Made by a program: the position numbers and the translations under genes
In this document: positions 61,028-64,000 of the stretch, in pieces
How positions within the stretch are numbered: position 1 is the stretch's first letter
Layout: each line of letters begins with the position of its first letter
Assembly (NCBI RefSeq): GCF_048128805.1
Contig: NC_136008.1
Location: 18,883,072-18,947,071 of the forward strand
DNA length: 64,000 nucleotides
Direction of reading: 5' to 3'
Origin: Centroberyx gerrardi
Taxonomy: Eukaryota > Chordata > Actinopteri > Beryciformes > Berycidae
Notes under the pieces: generated by a model
Told to the model about the DNA's origin: nothing
The model's input: only the letters and a program-made list of their open reading frames with translations
Databases searched by the model: none

Positions 61028-64000
61028 GATTGCTACACCTATTTTTCCCACTTTTCCTACTCTTGGAAGACTAACAGTGAGGATGGACCCTGAAGAAGTC
61101 CATGGGGGATGATTTCATGGGGGGTGAAAGAGGATGGCATCCCCTTCTCAGCATGGTTGCATGTATTCCCCTTTTTACCTATAGATTTAAGATATAGAAA
61201 TGTGTGTGGAGACTATAGAATTTACCCAATTAGCATCCCCCTTGTTAAATTGATGCAAAAAGCCTACTGGCCATCCCATCCTGCACCTTTCCAGAGAGAT
61301 ACACAGAGCTCTTAAAACACGTTAAGTCTTAAGCTCATGCAACATATTAGGAGTACACTTTGAACACTTTGAACGCAATTATCAATAAATGCCAAAAAAA
61401 GGAACTAATGTCAGAACTAACTATGCTTGACTAAAGATGATGATGTTGCAATATGAGATTAATGTATTTTTTTCTTTTACTTTGGTATTTTCCAGCTGCA
61501 TACTATTTAGGTAGTAGAGGTGTGCAGACGTGGCACTATTTATATCTGTATCTGTTCAATCATGATGATTATTTGCATCTGTTTTGGATAAAATCAGCAG
61601 CAAGTAACCTATGCCTAAAAAGGTTTTATGGCACATTTAGACTATGACTAACCCTGAAACTCACTCATTAACCTGTTTTTAAATTGTTTTGAAAACATTG
61701 ACAAGCCACATTTCAATGAGCAACAATTACCTTAGAAAGTGAAAAGTTGCACATCCAAGAAATCAAAATAAGCTCATTGATGTAATAATTGATGGACACA
61801 GAACAATTGATTTGACAATTGAATACTATGATAATATTTGTGCTGTTACAAATGCAAAACAATTTCATACAAACAATTAGGTTCATGAACGTTACCAGAA
61901 CTGTAATAATCAATGTTATAAACTATAAGTTAGAAAAAAGTTAACTGTAATTGCAACTGTAAAAACTCAGTTTCGTCTTTAGCAGTCCAGATGTAAGGAA
62001 ATTCATTTATACATGGTAAGACACTCAAATTCCTTGTGGAGAGGTGAGGTTTTTCCCAATTCCTTCAGTTCCAGACTTCAAACAGCCAGCAAGTGGTAGC
62101 TCGCTCATAGCAAGCCACAATAACTGCAGTGTGACTATGTGCTTAGTTTTATTGTCACAGGAAATTTGTATGAGGAAGTTAAGAAATAAGTGATGAACCC
62201 TAACCCAAGTACCAGGAATGGTAGCTCTTACACTAGCTGCATGAAACAAGGAACTCTGCCTTAGCTCAACAGCAGAGTCCCGGGGCGAACAGGCTGTGTA
62301 TGAGGACGAGGTGCAATAAAGAAAATCTCAGCTCATAGAGGAGGGGATAGGGCTGCTTGGTTATAGAGCTTAACTATCACTGTCACAACTGTCATGAAAC
62401 CACCTGATAATCCTCCCTTGAGGAATTAGTCAACTTAAAATGTCATTTTTAATCAGATCCGCTAATGAAATGCAGCATTTTCTGACAAAATCAGTTGTAT
62501 ATCTCCCAGTACAAAAATACATTTCCTGCCCCGATGAAGTAGTAACTCATGAAAAACAAAAAAAAAGTCATACTCAGCATTTTTAGATTCTTTGTGCAAG
62601 AGAGACTACAATTACTTTTTTTGTTTGTTTACAACAATAGAAAGTCACAGTTGCTGGGCAGGTTTTAGAGTCACATGATTACAGATCCTCTAAAATGTTA
62701 CTGTTAATGCTAGTGAATAACTTTGATAACATTCCTTAGTGAGTTTTATTTTCAAGCCAAAAATCCTTGTGTAAGAGTACAGCACATATCAAAGTTTTAA
62801 AATAGTGAGTATCTCATTTTAGAACAAAACTGCAGTTACTATTCACATTTTAGGTTATCATGATGGTAGATGTTGCATTTGTGATACATGTGAAGTCTTG
62901 TTATATGCAGTAGTCTGCTGTAGACATTGTTGTGATTATTGATTATTGACACATTGTCTTTATGGGCATTTTTATGTTTTGCTTGTTTGTTTGGCCCAAG
63001 ACACAAACTATGAAAGAACAAAAAAATTACCAAATGTTTAAGATGAACTGGTGAAGTTGAGACTCAGTTCAAATCAGTATTTTGTTGTTGTTATTTTGTA
63101 AATACTAGTCAATGTCTTTTTTTTTTGTTGATAGATGTTTATATTAGACATGTTACAGACGTTTAAATGATCCACAGATTGTAATGCCAAGAGTGCAATA
63201 ATAACCAAAATCATGTTCTCAGCAAATGTAATTTTTCACAGCACAGGTTACAAAGACATTTCCTACAATTACTGAAGTTCAGAATCCAAGCACATAAATC
63301 ACATGATTGGGAAGGCAGGAGAACTGATAATGCTTGACACATCACAGATTAGGAAAAGGGACAAACTCTTCTCTTTTGTTTCTGACCAGTTGACACAGTA
63401 TGAATGCTCGCTGATTACGACCCAAGGCCCAGGACATTGGAATAACATTTAACCTAAATTATATGCTCAGTGATCTTCCCCTTTAGTTCCCGAGGGCATA
63501 TTTCACATGTACCACAAAGATTTATTTCAATAGTTTATTAAGGGATGATATGGATTGTTTATTGTATGGTTGAGATGAGGGTGGTGTCTGCCACCAGAGA
63601 ATTAAAAAAAAACAACTTACAAATTACAAGAAGACAGTAGATTTACACTGTGTTCACACAGGGAGAGAAAACTAAATCTTTTGTGGCACAGATGTGATCT
63701 TTTCACTGACAGTCTAAACAGACAAAGATGGTTTCCACTTGGTTTCTAGCTGTCGTGTTTCCTCCCTGTTTGGACGGATCTTTTGTGTAAATGCAGCCAT
63801 AGAGTCCCACAGTGCTCACAGCCAATCCCCCCTTTAAAATAATATGTACAGTATGTATGTACATTTCTATCAATTATGATGTGTGCTAGAAGAAGAAATA
63901 TTATTGTTACTGATTACAATGTTATTCATTGTAAAATGTAAATTGTTGCATTGAATATTGTATTGAAATAAAGCCTTAATTTAAGAAGTTTGTGCCATTG
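61028..64000 (+). other. hpn 3'UTR and flank
   Basis: No coding exon was recognised. An AATAAA at 61384-61389, about 360 bases after the stop, is the likeliest hpn polyadenylation signal. Another AATAAA at 63967-63972, almost at the window end, could serve a long isoform. Confidence 0.45.
61384..61389 (+). terminator. hpn: Poly(A) signal, likely hpn
   Basis: Canonical AATAAA, the first one after the hpn stop codon. Confidence 0.5.

Overview
The window is vertebrate genomic DNA, almost certainly from a ray-finned (teleost) fish. Genes are split into short exons by GT-AG introns. Dinucleotide and tetranucleotide microsatellites are dense. Non-coding space carries hAT-type elements with 8-bp target-site duplications (TSDs) and decayed LINE fragments. 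The gene set FXYD / sialoadhesin-like receptors / hepsin matches a known vertebrate neighbourhood (human 19q13: HPN, FXYD genes, MAG, CD22). No prokaryotic, organellar or viral genes were recognised.

Layout. 1-4240: no coding exon recognised; a tRNA-like SINE fragment and a candidate first exon of a minus-strand gene leaving the window on the left. 4497-7127 (-): a 70-residue FXYD Na,K-ATPase regulator in six coding exons. 7140-14600: microsatellite-rich, no gene recognised. 16296-22005 (-): a five-exon, 226-residue, single-Ig-domain type I membrane protein of no family I can name. 23910-28897 (+): a nine-exon siglec/CD22-like receptor (receptor A, 546 residues) with an internal exon-pair duplication and a lysine inside its membrane segment. 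28900-32160: 3' flank and LINE tails. 32163-42009 (-): an eight-exon, 411-residue siglec/CD22-like receptor (receptor B), convergent with A, its V-set domain cut into three exons and a 2.4-kb hAT-like element in a long intron. 42700-61027 (+): hepsin (hpn), twelve coding exons, 427 residues, catalytic triad intact. 61030-64000: 3' flank.

Working together. Hepsin and FXYD proteins are epithelial membrane proteins. The Ig-type genes between them look like leukocyte or glial surface receptors. Receptor A keeps the siglec ligand-binding arginine, has no ITIM and has a transmembrane lysine, so it looks like an activating, adaptor-coupled siglec. Receptor B has lost the arginine and has a plain membrane segment. 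All gene models were assembled by hand from splice signals and reading-phase continuity; every coding exon chain closes in frame.
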